Shown here: positions 13,806 to 25,939 of the stretch, in pieces | Position numbering within the stretch: position 1 is the stretch's first letter | Layout of the letters: each line of letters starts with the position of its first letter | Origin: Mytilisepta virgata | Taxonomy: Eukaryota; Mollusca; Bivalvia; Mytilida; Mytilidae | DNA length: 64,000 nucleotides | NCBI GenBank assembly: GCA_028015205.1 | Contig: CM051511.1 | Span: 9,114,001 to 9,178,000 of the forward strand | Direction: 5' to 3' | Translations under genes and position numbers: made by a program | The notes under the pieces: generated by a model | Seen by the model: the letters and a program-made list of their open reading frames with translations, nothing else | The model's database searches: none | Told to the model about the DNA's origin: nothing

Positions 13806-14390
13806 AACAAGCTCCCAAGAGCTTAATATTGACTTGTACAGCTAAATTATAGAATCCTGAACCCAAATATATATGGTTGCTTGAGCTTTTTCACCTGTTG
13901 CTATGGATAGTTTCAATGGCATTGACTCTTGACCTTTCTTTTTGACTTGTACAGGTAAATTATAGGGTTCTGAATCTAAATTGTGCCAGGGACTTTTTGA
14001 ATGACCTTGACTCTTGACCCTCCATTTTACTTGTACAGCTACCATATAATTTATTTCAAGTTATGGTCTTAACATCTATGACAATGTCAGACCATTATTT
14101 TTACTGATAATTACTAATCTTTCAAGGGCAAAATCTCCTTTAAGGGGTCAACTGACAGTTTTGGTCATGTTGACTTGTTTGCTGTTAACAGTTTGTCTTT
14201 ATCTAATAATTTTCAAGTGAATAACCTAACACTGCAAAATTTCCTTAAAAAGTACAATTCAAGGGCAAAAAAACCAACAAAGGGTTGACTGATTTGTCTT
14301 AAAATTTCATGGCTGGTAGATCTTCACCTGATGAAACTTTTTACCACTGTCAGTTTTGCTCTAAATGCTTCAGTTTTTGAAATATAAGAC
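13806..14390 (+). mobile_element. family 1 fragment, deleted start, no 3' end
   Basis: The start AACAAGCTCCCAAGAGCTTA lacks part of the 5' hairpin. The interior matches the 10974-12139 copy (TTGACTTGTACAGCTAAATT and ATGGTTGCT modules) but breaks off where a family 4 element starts at 14391. Confidence 0.6.
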
Positions 14391-15200
14391 AACAAGAGTA
14401 GACACACTACATTTCTCGCCTGGTATGCACATGGACACAGAATAATCATTATCTAATACCCGACTTTTGCAAGTCAAAGGAAAATGCATAAAAAGAAATT
14501 GAGGTCATGGTCAAAAGGCAGGTGTCATACCGACATGTATCCCCTAAGAACTATCTATTGACAAAATATGGTGGGTCTAGGTATTAAAGTTGCTGAGAAA
14601 TGGACCTAATCTCGAAAATGTGACAAAGGTCACTCAAGCATGCAATTGAGGTCAAAGTCCAGAGACTGGGGTCAGACTTGCATGTACCCATTAAGAACTA
14701 TCTATAGACCAAACACGGATGGGTCTAGATATTAGTTGCTGAAAAAGGACTTAATCAAGAAATTTGGATGAAAGTCACTCAACCATTAAATTGAGGTCAA
14801 GGTCCAGAGACAAGTGTCAGATTGGCATGTACCCACCAAGAACTATCAAGAGACTAAATACAGTGGGTCTAGGTATTCTAGTTGCTGAGAAATGGACTTA
14901 ACCATGAAAAAGTGACAAAGTCACTCAAAGATGAAATTGAGGTCAAGATCCCAAGCCATGTGTCAGACTGGCATGTACCCACCAAGAACTATCTGTAGAC
15001 CAAATATGGTTGGACTAGGTATTACAGTTTCTGAGAAATGGACTTAATCACGAAAAAGTGACAACGTCACTCAAACATGAAATTGAGGTCAAGGTCCCAA
15101 GCCAGGTGTCAGACTGACATGTACTTTAAAATGTGGAGAAAAAATATTCAAAAGGTAAACAACCATAACATATATCTTTTTAACGTAACTTTTGACCTTG
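14391..15200 (+). mobile_element. family 4 element with 146-bp tandem repeat
   Basis: The start AACAAGAGTAGACACACTAC leads to TTTCTCGCCTGG, the family 4 5' pattern also seen at 18996. Inside, CACTCAA recurs at 14631, 14776, 14922 and 15068 (spacings 145, 146, 146) within units carrying TGAGGTCAAGGTC and AACTATCT. The compound 3' hairpin of family 4 is missing, so this copy is 3'-truncated. Confidence 0.72.
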
Positions 15201-15212
15201 TTTTTATGATAA

Positions 15213-16180
15213 AACTAGAGGCTCAGGTGAGCCTGTATCGCTTACCTAGCTCAAATAAGCCAACATAATTCTGAAAGGGCATTACTCAAGGACCTTTTCA
15301 TCATAGCTTGGTCTCAACTGAGTTAGCAGTTTCAGATAAGAAGATTTTTAATTTATTTTTTGCTGAATTTTCTATATTTAGTAAGGTCAGCCATCTTGGT
15401 TGGCAAGTGGGGTAGTCAGACAATTCTGAAAAAGGACCACCCAAGGACCATCCCTGCAAAGTAAAAACCATTCCATCCAATTCTGGTCCCATAGGCCAAG
15501 CAGTTTCAGAGGAGAAGATTTTTAAAACATTTTTCCCATTGGGTCCTATGTTAAAACTATGTCGGCTGATGTCTGATACCTTGGTTGGTGGGAGTTCATC
15601 GGCCACAATTTTGAAAGGGAACCACCTAAGGACCATTCCAACAAAGCTTGGTCCCCATTGGCCAAGCAGTTTCATAGGAGATTTTTAAAACATTTTCCCC
15701 ATAGGGTCCTATGTTAAAAACTATGTTGGCTGATGTTGGCCGCCTTGGTTGGCAGGTGGAGTTATCAGATATAATTCTGAAAGAAGACTTCCTAAGGACC
15801 ATTCCACCAAAATTTGGTCCCATTAGGCCAAGCAGTTTCAGAGAAGATTTTAAAAATATTTTTCAATAGGGTCCTATGTTAAAACTATGTCGGCTGATGT
15901 CGGCTGCCCTGGTTGGCGAGTGGGGTCATCGGACACAATTCTTAAAGGGGGCCACTTAAGGACCATTCCATCAATATTTGGTCCCAATTGGCCGACTAGT
16001 TTCAGAGGAGAAGATTTTTAAAACATTTTTCCCATAGGGTCCTATGTTAAAACTATGTCGGCTGATGTCAGCTGGCTTGGTTGGTGGGTGGGGTCATTGG
16101 ACACAATTCTGAAAGGGGACCACCTAAGGACCATTCTAACAAAGTTTGTCCCAACTGGCCCAGCAGTGTCAGAGAAGAAG
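15213..16180 (+). mobile_element. family 1 element with ~165-bp tandem repeat, 3' truncated
   Basis: It starts AACTAGAGGCTCAGGTGAGC. The phrase GGGTCCTATGTTAAAA recurs at 15541, 15704, 15869 and 16037, giving a period of 163-168 bp and about four units. It ends where another family 1 5' end begins at 16181. The short minus-strand frames across the units follow the repeat and are not genes. Confidence 0.78.
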
Positions 16181-18467
16181 AACAAGAGGCTCTCAAGAGC
16201 CTGAATCGCTCACCTGGCAAACAATGCACTATAAACTAAATTAATATATTAATGTTTGTTGTAAACTAAACTGAGTATTAAAGGTCACGTAAAATGCTGA
16301 AAATACCTTTAAAAACCTTTAAGAACCTCTGGAAAGAAATGGGCATGAGTTCTCCCTACGCTTGATTAAGATACAGTCATGGTCAATCTGATGATTCATA
16401 ATACAAAATACAAGCTTTAATTAATCTTCAAATATAAATCTTTTGGTCTATATGTTGTCTTCGTTTTTAAAATGTTTGAAAGAAGTTATGTAAAAATTGT
16501 GGGTTAAGGCTTTTTATTGTACTTGAAAAGGAAATATTGCAGGAACAATCATGCTAAGTTTCATCAAATTCCCCCAAGTAGTTTCAGAGGAGAAGATGTT
16601 TGAAAATTTGTTAACAACGATTATGACAGACACCAAGTGATGGCAATTAAAAGCTCACATATTATGAAGTTTAATCATTGTTATACAACATTCTCATCAT
16701 CACCATTCACTAAGGATACCATGTTTACTTTAAAAACCAAATATTGTTGAAATCCGAGCAAGTGTAAAAAATGGCGGGAAAATGGCAGCCATTTTAAAAA
16801 TGGCCGTCCAAAACAAACTTTCATCATCACCATTCAACTCGGGATACCATGTTTGCCTTGAAAGTAGCTTTCATCTTCATTTTATTTCTATAATTCAGGA
16901 AAGAATAGCAAAAAACAGCATTTTGACCCCTATGTTCTATTTTTAGTAAGGGCGGACATGTTTTTTGACCAATCAAAAATCCAAGCATTAACTTTTTGCA
17001 GAATACCCTAAGGAACAATCTTACCAAGTTTCATTTGATTTTGAATAGTAGTTTTAGAGAAGAAGATTTTTGAAATAACATAAAAAAAAAGCCAAAAATG
17101 TCAAAAAAGGGCAATAACTCTAACATCAGTTGACAGATTTTCACAAAAATCAGCACGCAGGTAGCTCTCATCATGCTGAACACTTTCAACCTGCAGAATT
17201 TGGCGTAAGCTAATGATTTTTGAGAAATTTGCGAAAAACTGTTGTTTGACCCCTATGTTCTATTTTTAGTAACAGCGGCCATGTTTTTCGACAGATCAAA
17301 AATCGAAGCATAAACTTTGTGCAGGATACCCCAAGGAACAATCATGCTAAGTTTTATCCAAATCCATTCAGTAGTTTCAGAGGAGAAGATTTTTGAAATA
17401 ATAACATAAAAAAAAAGCCAAAAATGTCAAAAAAGGGCAATAACTCTAACATCAGTATACACATTTTCAAGAAAATCAGCACTCAGGTAGCTCTTATCAT
17501 GCTGAACACTTTCAACCTGCCAGAGTTTGCCTTAACCTAATGATTTTTTAGATACTTGCGAAAAACTGTTGTTTGACCCCTATGTTCTATTTTTAGTAAC
17601 AGTGGCCATGTTTTTCGACGGATCAAAAATCGAAGCATAAACTTTGTGCAGGATACCCTAAGGAACAATCATGCTAAGTTTTATCCAAATCCATTCAGTA
17701 GTTTCAGAGGAGAAGATTTTCGAAATAATAACATAAAAAAAGCCAAAAATGTCAAAAAAGGGCAATAACACTAACATCAGTTGACAGATTTTCACGAAAA
17801 TAAGCACACAGGTAGCTCTCATCATGCTGAACACTTTCAACCTGCCAGAATTTGACATAACCTAATGATTTTTGAGATATTTGCGAAAAACTGTTGTTTG
17901 ACCCCTATGTTCTATTTTTAGTAACAGTGGCCATGTTTTTCGATGGATCAAAAATCGAAGCATAAACTTTGTGCAGGATACCCTAAGGAACAATCATGCT
18001 AAGTTTTATCCAAATCCATTCAGTAGTTTCAGAGGAGAAGATTTTTGAAATAATAACATAAAAAAAAGCCAAAAATGTCAAAAAAGGGTGATAACTCTGA
18101 AATGAGTGGTTGGATCTTCTTCAAAATTTCAGGGCAGGTAGATCTTGAGGTGCTGATCACTTTTACCCGATGCCAGAGTTTTGATATCTGTGACCGTTTC
18201 TGACTTATTTGCAAAAAACTGCGATTTACCCCTATGTTCTATTTTTAGCCATGAGGGCCATGTTTTTATACGAATCAAAAATCCAAACAATAGATTTGTA
18301 GCACCCATACCAATTAATAACTGTACCAAGTTTGGTTGCAGTTGGACTTATGGTGTTGGAGGAGTTAACGTTTGAAAAAGTTAACGGACGACGTACGGAC
18401 GGACGGACGACGGACGCCAAGTGATAGCAATAGCTCACATGACCCTTTGGGTCAGGTGAGCTAAAAA
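16181..18467 (+). mobile_element. full-length long family 1 element (2.29 kb)
   Basis: It starts AACAAGAGGCTCTCAAGAGC. Subterminal GCTCACCTGG at 16208-16217 is complementary to the 3' end, TCAGGTGAGCTAAAAA at 18452-18467. The 3' tail carries GGACGGACGACGGACGCC and a CCCTTTGGG hairpin. It contains a 326-bp tandem array. No protein is encoded. Confidence 0.87.
16930..18070 (+). repeat. 326-bp tandem array inside family 1
   Basis: The phrase GCCAAAAATGTCAAAAAAGG starts at 17091, 17417, 17742 and 18068 (spacings 326, 325, 326). Each unit includes TGACCCCTATGTTCTATTTT and GTTTCAGAGGAGAAGAT. The first unit is partial and more diverged. Confidence 0.9.
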
Positions 18468-18995
18468 GCAGAAAGCTGACACAGTTTCCCAAAGTCTAAA
18501 AATGCATGGGATGAGTACTTTTATTATAGTGTCCTAAACCTGCATTTTAAATTTGATTTTTATGCATATTTTCCGAAAACAATAAAACAATAACAGCGAG
18601 TTTTGTCACAGTTATAGTTTTAACGTGGTATTTTAGAAAAATGCTTTTTTTATATAAAAACCACAATTTTACTCTTGACTTTTGAATGCTTACTATAATA
18701 TATGTGTAATTATCTTATGATTACTTGTGAAATACATTTTTAATTTGACACTGACCATGTTGTACGATCATAACTTGGAATAACTAAATAGATTTCAAAA
18801 AATAATAGGAAGTTTTGTATATTTTCCATCGAGTTCTAACTTCGTATGTCGATATGTGCCGCTACTTTAAAAAAAAGTGTCTCGTGCTGCTGATTTTCAT
18901 TTAGACATAAAAGACAGCTTGTTAACTAAGTGTCGCAATGTTATTGGTTAAGAAGCATGTTATTATGTCACAATGTAATTATTATATTTTTAAAT
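18468..18995. other. non-coding spacer
   Basis: AT-rich, with no gene, hairpin or repeat boundary that I can support. Confidence 0.5.
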
Positions 18996-19625
18996 AACAA
19001 GAGTTGACACACAAAAATGTCTCGCCTGTCGTGCATTTCTAATGAAAGTAAATGCTATCAGACATATTGCATACAGTATTCGAAAAACAGGCCAAAACAC
19101 AAAAACTTAACTATAACCACTGAACCATGAAAATGAGGTCAAGGTCAGATGACACCTGCCAGTTGGACATGTACACCTTACAATCCTTCCATACACCAAA
19201 TATAGTAGACCTATTGCTTATAGTATCTGAGATATGGACTTGACCACCAAAACTTAACCTTGTTCACTGATCCTTGAAATTGGGTCGAGGTCAATTGAAA
19301 ACTGTCTGATGGGGATGAGGACCTTGTAAGGTACGCACATACCAAATATAGTTATCCTATTACTCATAATAAGAGAGAAATTAACATTACAAAAAATCTG
19401 AATTTTTTTTTCAAGTAGTCACTGAACCATGAAAATGAGGTCAAGGACAATGTACATATCACAGACGGAAACTTCATAACATAAGGCATCTATATACAAA
19501 GTTTAAAGCATCCAGGTCTTCCACCTTCTAAAATATAAAGCTTTTAAGAAGTGAGTTAACGCCGCCGCCGGATCACTATCCCTATGTCGAGCTTTCTGCG
19601 ACTAAAGTCGCAGGCTCGACAAAAA
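18996..19625 (+). mobile_element. full-length family 4 element
   Basis: The 5' end is AACAAGAGTTGACACACAAA, then ATGTCTCGCCTG. The 3' end is a compound hairpin at 19585-19621: an outer 8-bp arm pair (TGTCGAGC with GCTCGACA) encloses an inner 8-bp pair (CTGCGACT with AGTCGCAG), followed by AAAA. The 5' TGTCTCGCCTG is nearly complementary to the 3' CAGGCTCGACA. A 3' hairpin is typical of rolling-circle elements. Non-coding. Confidence 0.82.
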
Positions 19626-19991
19626 TCGTTGTTTTCCGTTTCCGTTTCCATATTCCGTTTCCGCCTTTTAGTAACACCCGTAAAGAACCTCCCATAGATG
19701 TTTACTGTCAAGTTTTGTTCCATTTGGCCAAGCGACTTCGGAGGAAAAGATTGTTTTATATCAGCCAATCAAATAAAAATGTGGGAGTCTTCCAAGGAAG
19801 ACATGTGTCGCCTGCGGACATCAATTTTTAAGAAAGATATTTAAATTTTCTAAAAAGGAAATATATTTGCACACCTTTGCATTAAGGTTAATGGACAGAG
19901 AAAGTTTCATCAAATTTCTTTGAGTGGTTATGGAGTAGTTGAGGATAGAAGTTTTGACCCACCCCCTTTTTTTTCCAAAATGTAAATTTTT

Positions 19992-20212
19992 ACAAAAATT
20001 TTCTAAAAATGAAATATATATGCACATCTGTGCATTAAGGTTAATGCACAGAGAAAGTTTCATCAAATTCCTTTGAGAGGTTACGGAGTAGTTGATGATA
20101 GAAGTTTTGACCCCCCCCCCACTTTTTCAAATGAATTTGATGAAACTATCTCTGTGCATTAACCTTAATGCACAGGTGTGCATATATATTTCATTTTTAG
20201 AAATTTTCAATT
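19992..20212. repeat. long inverted repeat, arms about 80 bp
   Basis: Left arm 19992-20070 and right arm 20133-20212 are inverted copies sharing GAAATATATATGCACA, TGTGCATTAAGGTTAATGCA and CATCAAATTC. The ~62-bp loop contains a run of about ten C. Direct partial copies of the same arm lie near 19835-19920 and 20800-20945. Confidence 0.85.
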
Positions 20213-20234
20213 TTTTTTGTATTAATTTATTATT

Positions 20235-20769
20235 ACAAAAACTTAACTATAACCACTGAACCATGAAATTGAGGTCAAGGTCAGATGACACCTGCCAGTT
20301 GGACATGTCACCTTAGAATCCTTCCATACACCAAATATACTAGACCTATTGCTTATAGTATCTGAGATATGGACTTGACCACCAAAACTTAACCTTGTTC
20401 ACTGATCCGTGAAATGGGGTCGAGGTCAATTGAAAACTGTCTGACGGGGATGAGGACCTTGCAAGGTACGCACATACCAAATATAGTTATCCTATTACTA
20501 ATAATAAGAGAGAAATTAACATTACAAAAAATCTTAACTTTTTTTTCAAGTAGTCACTGAACCATGAAAATGAGGTCAAGGACAATGTACGTATGACAGT
20601 CGGAAACTTCATAACATAAGGCATCTATATACAAAGTATAAAGCATCCAGGTCTTCCACCTTCTAAAATATAAAGCTTTTAAGAAGTTAGTTAACGCCGC
20701 TGCCGCCGCCGCCGGATCACTATCCCTATGTCGAGCTTTCTGCGACTAAAGTCGCAGGCTCGACAAAAA
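20235..20769 (+). mobile_element. second family 4 copy, 5' truncated
   Basis: It matches 19099-19625 almost base for base, beginning at ACAAAAACTTAACTATAACC and ending in the same compound hairpin at 20729-20765. Differences are scattered point changes and a longer GCC run (four to five copies). The 5' end is missing. Confidence 0.85.
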
Positions 20770-20949
20770 ATTGAAAATTTAATTTTTACAAAAAAAAAAT
20801 TGAAAATTTCTAAAAATGAAATATATATACACACCTGTGCATTAAGGTATTAATTTTTACCAAAAAAAATTGAAAATTTCTAAAAATGAAATATATATGC
20901 ACACCTGTGCATTAAGGTTAATGTGAAAAGAAAGTTTCATCAAATTCCT

Positions 20950-21536
20950 TTGGGCGGTTTAAGAGTAGTTGAGGATAGAAAAGTGTGACGACGCAAGACA
21001 ATGCAAGACGACAGATAGTGATCCCTATGTGTCGACCATGCGTTCCGTATTTGTAGTCCGAAGGACAAAATGAGGATACTTTGTACAGAACATCCCATAG
21101 ATGCTTCCTGTCAGGTTTTATTCCAATTGGCCAAGCAGTTCCAGAGAATTTTTTTTTCAATCAACCAATGAGAAACAAGAATTGCCCATGACGGCCATGT
21201 TTGTTGCCCGATCTGGACGACATGAGGAAACTTTGTAAACAACCTCCATATATGCTTCCTCTCAAGTTTAGTTCCATTTGGCCAAGCGATTTCAGAGAAG
21301 ATTTTTGAAAACTCAGCCATTCAGAAACAACAATTGCCCATGGCGGCCATGTCTGTTCCCCGATTAAGACGAAATGAGCATGAAACTTTATAAAGGACTT
21401 TACATAGATGATTGCTGCCAAGTTGAATTTCATTTGGGCCAGTGGTTTCAGAGGAGAAGATTAAAATGTGAAAAGTTAATGTACGGACGCCAAGTGATGA
21501 CAAAAGATCACATGGCCTTTGGCCAGGTGAGCTAAT
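20950..21536 (+). mobile_element. family 1 3' portion
   Basis: It ends with GACGCCAAGTGATGACAAAA, the hairpin GGCCTTTGGCC and CCAGGTGAGCTAATA (21523-21536). Upstream are repeated modules of roughly 120 bp with CGGCCATGT, CCATTTGGCCAAGC and GTTTCAGAGGAGAAGAT. The 5' end is not identifiable. Confidence 0.65.
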
Positions 21537-21729
21537 AATACTGATGTTAATGTGTGCATCAAATTCAGATTACGCACATTGTGTATTGTATATCATTACC
21601 ATGTGTTTGGTTTTCTTTCAGGGATTTCCAACTAAACATGTATGCCATGTATTTACTAGAAATTGTCATAACGTTTTATTCAGTACAAATAAATAAATTA
21701 AACCTTGTATTTTTGTTTTAATTTTCTTG

Positions 21730-23510
21730 CAACTAATTTTGATGTGGGGCTATGTAGCTCCCCAAGATGCACACTCACAGCAAATAATATGATTGTAGGT
21801 TGCTTGGTATCGGAGAACTGAACTAGGACGTTAAACTTAACCTAAGTCAATGAAGTGCAGTAAGTAGGTCAGAGTGACCTTATTTTAGTGGGAGGCTGTG
21901 TTACTACCCGAGATGCAACCTTCACACCAAGTATAATATGATTGGAGGTCCCTTGGTTTTTGAGAACTGAATTCAGACGTAAAACTTAACCTAAGTCAAT
22001 GAAGTGTGATAATGTGTGTTACTCCCTATATATTAAGATGCACCCTCACACCTTATTTCAATGGGAGGCTGTGTTGCTCCCCGAGATGCACACTCACAGC
22101 AAGTAATATGATTGTAGGCCCCTTGGTATTGGAGAACTGAACTCGGACGTAAAACTGAAGCACTATAAGTAAATCAGAGTGACCTAATTTTGGTGGGAGG
22201 CTGCACACTCACACCAAGTTATATGATTGTAGGTCCTTAATGGTATCAGAGAGTGGAACCAGGGCTTTCCATACAATTTGAAGTAGTAGGCTGAAATCTA
22301 AAAGTAGGCGGCTGTGACATGCGGCCGGCAAAGCTGGCCGCCGCGCCATACTACAAGCTTGGCACCTGAGCGGCAGGGGGTCTGGGGGCCGCTTTCAATT
22401 TTTTTTTGTGCAGGATTGTGTAACCTTCAATTCTTCATTATTTTCTTTCCCTTATGCTGATAATTCATATGTTTTTTTATAATAATAACAAATATTATTG
22501 TTATAAAATTTAAATTTTTAGCCTACTACTTAATTTTTTTTTGTTGACCATCGGAACTTCTCTTTATCCTTGCAAAAATATGATGCTTTCCGATTAGAGA
22601 TGACGTAAATTTACACTTTTTTTATAGACGACCAATCAGTGACCGGAATTCACGTGAACTATATTTAGCTATCGGTAAACACAGGTTTTACATACTTGTT
22701 TATCGCGACAATACGATTCTCGACGCTTGTCCACATATTTTAAGAGATTTTTTTCTTTTTGAATTTTCTTTTTTTTTTTATCAGTGAAGTAGCTGGCACT
22801 TGTATCCACCGTAAACGGCGGATTTCTGCCGTCTACCGGCTACTTTGGAAAGCCCTGTGGAACTCGGATGTAAAACTTAACCTAAGTCAATGAAGTGCTT
22901 TAAGTAGGTCAGAGAGACCTAATTTTGGTGGGATGCTGTGTTACTCCCTGAAATGAAGCCTTACATCGAGTACTATGATTGAAGGTCCCTTGGTATCTGA
23001 GAACTGCTCGGACGTAAAACTTAACCTTAGTCAATGAAGTACATGTATGATAAGTATATCAGTGACCTAATTTTGGTCGGAGGCTGTGAAACTTCCTAAG
23101 ATGCACCCTCACATCAAGTAATATGACTGTAGATCAAAGCTTGGTATTGGAGAACTGAACTCGGACGAAAAACTGAATCTAAGTCAATGAAGCGCGATAA
23201 GAAGGTCAGTGACCTAATTTTGGTGGGAGGCTATGTTACTCCCTAAGACAAGTAATATGATTGTAGGTCACTCTGTATGTTAAAAACTGATTTTTGACAT
23301 AAAACTAAAAACCAGTCAACCGTGTAATATGGGTCATGTAATCTTCATCTTATGTCACATGGTCAGTCTCTTCATCATGCACCTGCACACAAAAATAGAT
23401 GACCCTATGTGAACTAGTAAGAAAGAACTGGCTTTGGACACGTGTACACCGATGTGGACGCTGGGGGTACTCCAATAGTCCCCCTCAACTTTGTTGAGGT
23501 GAACTAAAAA
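21730..23510. repeat. diverged ~150-170-bp tandem repeats
   Basis: Units contain GAGAACTGAACTCGGACG, AACTTAACCTAAGTCAATGA and GACCTAATTTTGGTGGGAGG. GAGAACTG occurs near 21811, 21963, 22132, 22990 and 23150. The series is split by an inserted element at 22261-22856. No gene. Confidence 0.75.
22261..22856. mobile_element. non-autonomous hAT-like element
   Basis: Perfect 11-bp terminal inverted repeats AGGGCTTTCCA (22261-22271) and TGGAAAGCCCT (22846-22856) bound 596 bp. Flanks GTGGAACC (22253-22260) and GTGGAACT (22857-22864) match at seven of eight positions, as an 8-bp hAT target-site duplication would. It sits cleanly inside the surrounding tandem repeat. No transposase is encoded. Confidence 0.8.
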
Positions 23511-24959
23511 TGTTATATTTAATTATAAATATGTAGCTTTCCATTTACATTCTACATTTTTTTTCCTTGCTTGGTTATAATGGATAAGGAAAGCTAATGT
23601 TACATCCACGGCTGTCCTTACAGGGTCATAATTTCAATACCATGTGTCAGAGTTGTTGACATAAAATTTTACAAAGGTAACTTACACAAAATTATAACTG
23701 TACAAAAAAAGTTTTGTAATTTATATTTTTTACGATAGACTCGTACATTTTCTTCTTGATATTTATTTTCAAATGTTATTCAACAATTAATAATGAATTT
23801 AATAATTCATTTGTTAAAAAAAAATTAAATTGAAAAAAATTATAAAAGGGGAGCAACTCTTTATTTTTGTGCAACACCAAATGGCCCAGTTTGTTTGATA
23901 CCTGAGCTCTGAACCCTAATTGGGCCAATTCTTGACAACAACAAAAATGTTCTTAAAGAAAATTAAAGAAATTTATGACTGCTAGTGTATTAAGCCATTC
24001 ACGGATTGAGTCCCCACAGGAAATAACCCTTGCACGATGGCAGACTAGATTGGCTACTTCTTTGTTAATCCTTTAAAGCATTAATTTTGGGTCATTTATT
24101 TTTTTATTTGAATAAAAATGTTAATAAAATATGTTCTGTTCGCGATCTTTTTAGTTTTTGAATGAAAAGATTCGGTAGCAAACAGGGGCTTCAGCGGATG
24201 GATATGTTGAAATTCTTCAAATATCGTTAAAATCGCTCAAAATTTTCAATTTTGTCATTAAAAATTATAAAAATTATTTCAAGAAATAAACTTCCAATCA
24301 TCGATGTCCACTCCCATCAATTTTGTACAAATTCGGCACGTTTGATACGAAATAGTTACTTTCCTGGCATCCAATATTGCCAAAAAAATTCTAAAATTCA
24401 TTTTCCCAACTTTAAAATCCCATAAAATCCTCAAATTCTGGTCTTTTCACATGTTGTTTGTAAAAGATCCACCATTGTTTAATCCTTATCCGGGTTTCAA
24501 AAAATATGATCTTTTCGGCAAAATGTACAAATTAACCACACTGTCCTGGGTGAAAGTAACTATCACACATGCTGCTTGCGTACCTAATTAGCTCGATTCC
24601 GTGATCTAAAAATAAAGTCGATATTTTTTTTTCACTGATTGGATGCCTTTTCATTATTCTTTCCATGAAGAGTCCGTATATTTTTCTGTCAATAAAAAAA
24701 ATTGCGTCAACACAGTGCACGATATGCTTCAGCAACCCTGCAATGGAATGCATCCATGTGGTCTAAATTTAATTAACATATCAAAATCGGTGTTTATATC
24801 TTCACAATTGCATTTTTGTGATTTTAAATACCATGTTCGACAATTCAAGTTTTTGGTCAATAAAATTTTTATTCCAGGAAAAAAACGGTCAATTACAAAA
24901 TTTATTTTTTTACCAACCAAAATACACGGTCAGTCGGGAAACCGGAAACATTTCTTTTG
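23511..24959. other. non-coding DNA
   Basis: No gene is supported. Overlapping open frames on both strands at 24530-24960 have no recognisable motif and lie in AT-rich sequence. Confidence 0.5.
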
Positions 24960-25560
24960 CCCAAGGGAATGGCAAACTCCATGTTTTGGGAAGGAAAATA
25001 AATCCAAAAAATGATTTTTACCAAATAAAAAATAAGAGGTGCACAATGGCATTATATGATAAAATATCTGAGAAAGTTTCATTAAATTATAGTAAGTGGT
25101 TAAGGAGGAGTTGTGGATACAAAAATTGGGTACCCCCATATAAGGCAATGGCAAACTCCAGGTTTTGGAAAAAGAAACCCCAATAATGATTTTTACCAAA
25201 AAAAGTAGGTGTACAATGGCATTACACGATAAAGATTCTGAGAAAGTTTCATTTAACTATAATAAGTGGTTTATGAGGAGTTGTGGATACAAAATTGCCC
25301 CCATCCCCATTATAAGGTAATGGCAAAGTCTGTTTTGGAAAAAGACACTCGAAAAATAATTTGGACCAAAAAGCAAGTAGGAGGTGCAGAATGGCTATAC
25401 GATTAAGAATATGAGAAAGTTTCATTAAACTAAAATAAGTGGTTTAGGGGGAGTTGCAGATACAAAATACCTCCCCCCCCCCCCCCATATAAGGCAATGG
25501 AAAAGTCACACATTTTGGAAAAAGAAACCCGAAAAATAATTTGGACCAAAAACCAAATAA
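24960..25560. repeat. ~165-bp tandem repeats, about four units
   Basis: GAGAAAGTTTCATT recurs near 25072, 25239 and 25408, with accompanying phrases GAGTTGTGGATACAAAA and AAGGCAATGGCAAACTCC. A C run near 25470 differs in length from C runs in the other units. Open frames across it are by-products of the repeat. Confidence 0.78.
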
Positions 25561-25599
25561 GAGGTTCAGAATGGCCAGATGGACAGAGACAATCGCTAT

Positions 25600-25939
25600 A
25601 TCCCCAAACTTTCTTCGAAACTAGGTTCGAGTGTGGCAGCCATCTTGGTTAACAGTCAGGGTCATTTCACACAATTCTGAAAAAGGACCTAAGGATGGTG
25701 CCTAGTTTGGTTCCATCTGGCCGTGTTACAGTTTCATAGATTTTTTCATTCCCAATTTTTCTACTTTTAGTAACTGTTTCAGAAGTAAATTTTGAAGGGG
25801 ACCTCCAAAGGACCAATTCCACCAAAGTTTGGTCCCAACTGTTCCAGTGGTTTCAGTGAAGATCTTTAATCGAAAGTTTATGGAGGATGCAAAGAGATGG
25901 CAATAGCTCACATAGCCCTATAGGTCAGGTGAGCTAAAA
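25600..25939 (+). mobile_element. family 1 3'-end fragment
   Basis: It ends with GAGATGGCAATAGCTCACAT, a small CCCTATAGG hairpin and TCAGGTGAGCTAAAA. The preceding module (GGACC...CAAAGTTTGGTCCCAACTG) resembles the tandem unit of the 15213 copy. Confidence 0.65.
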
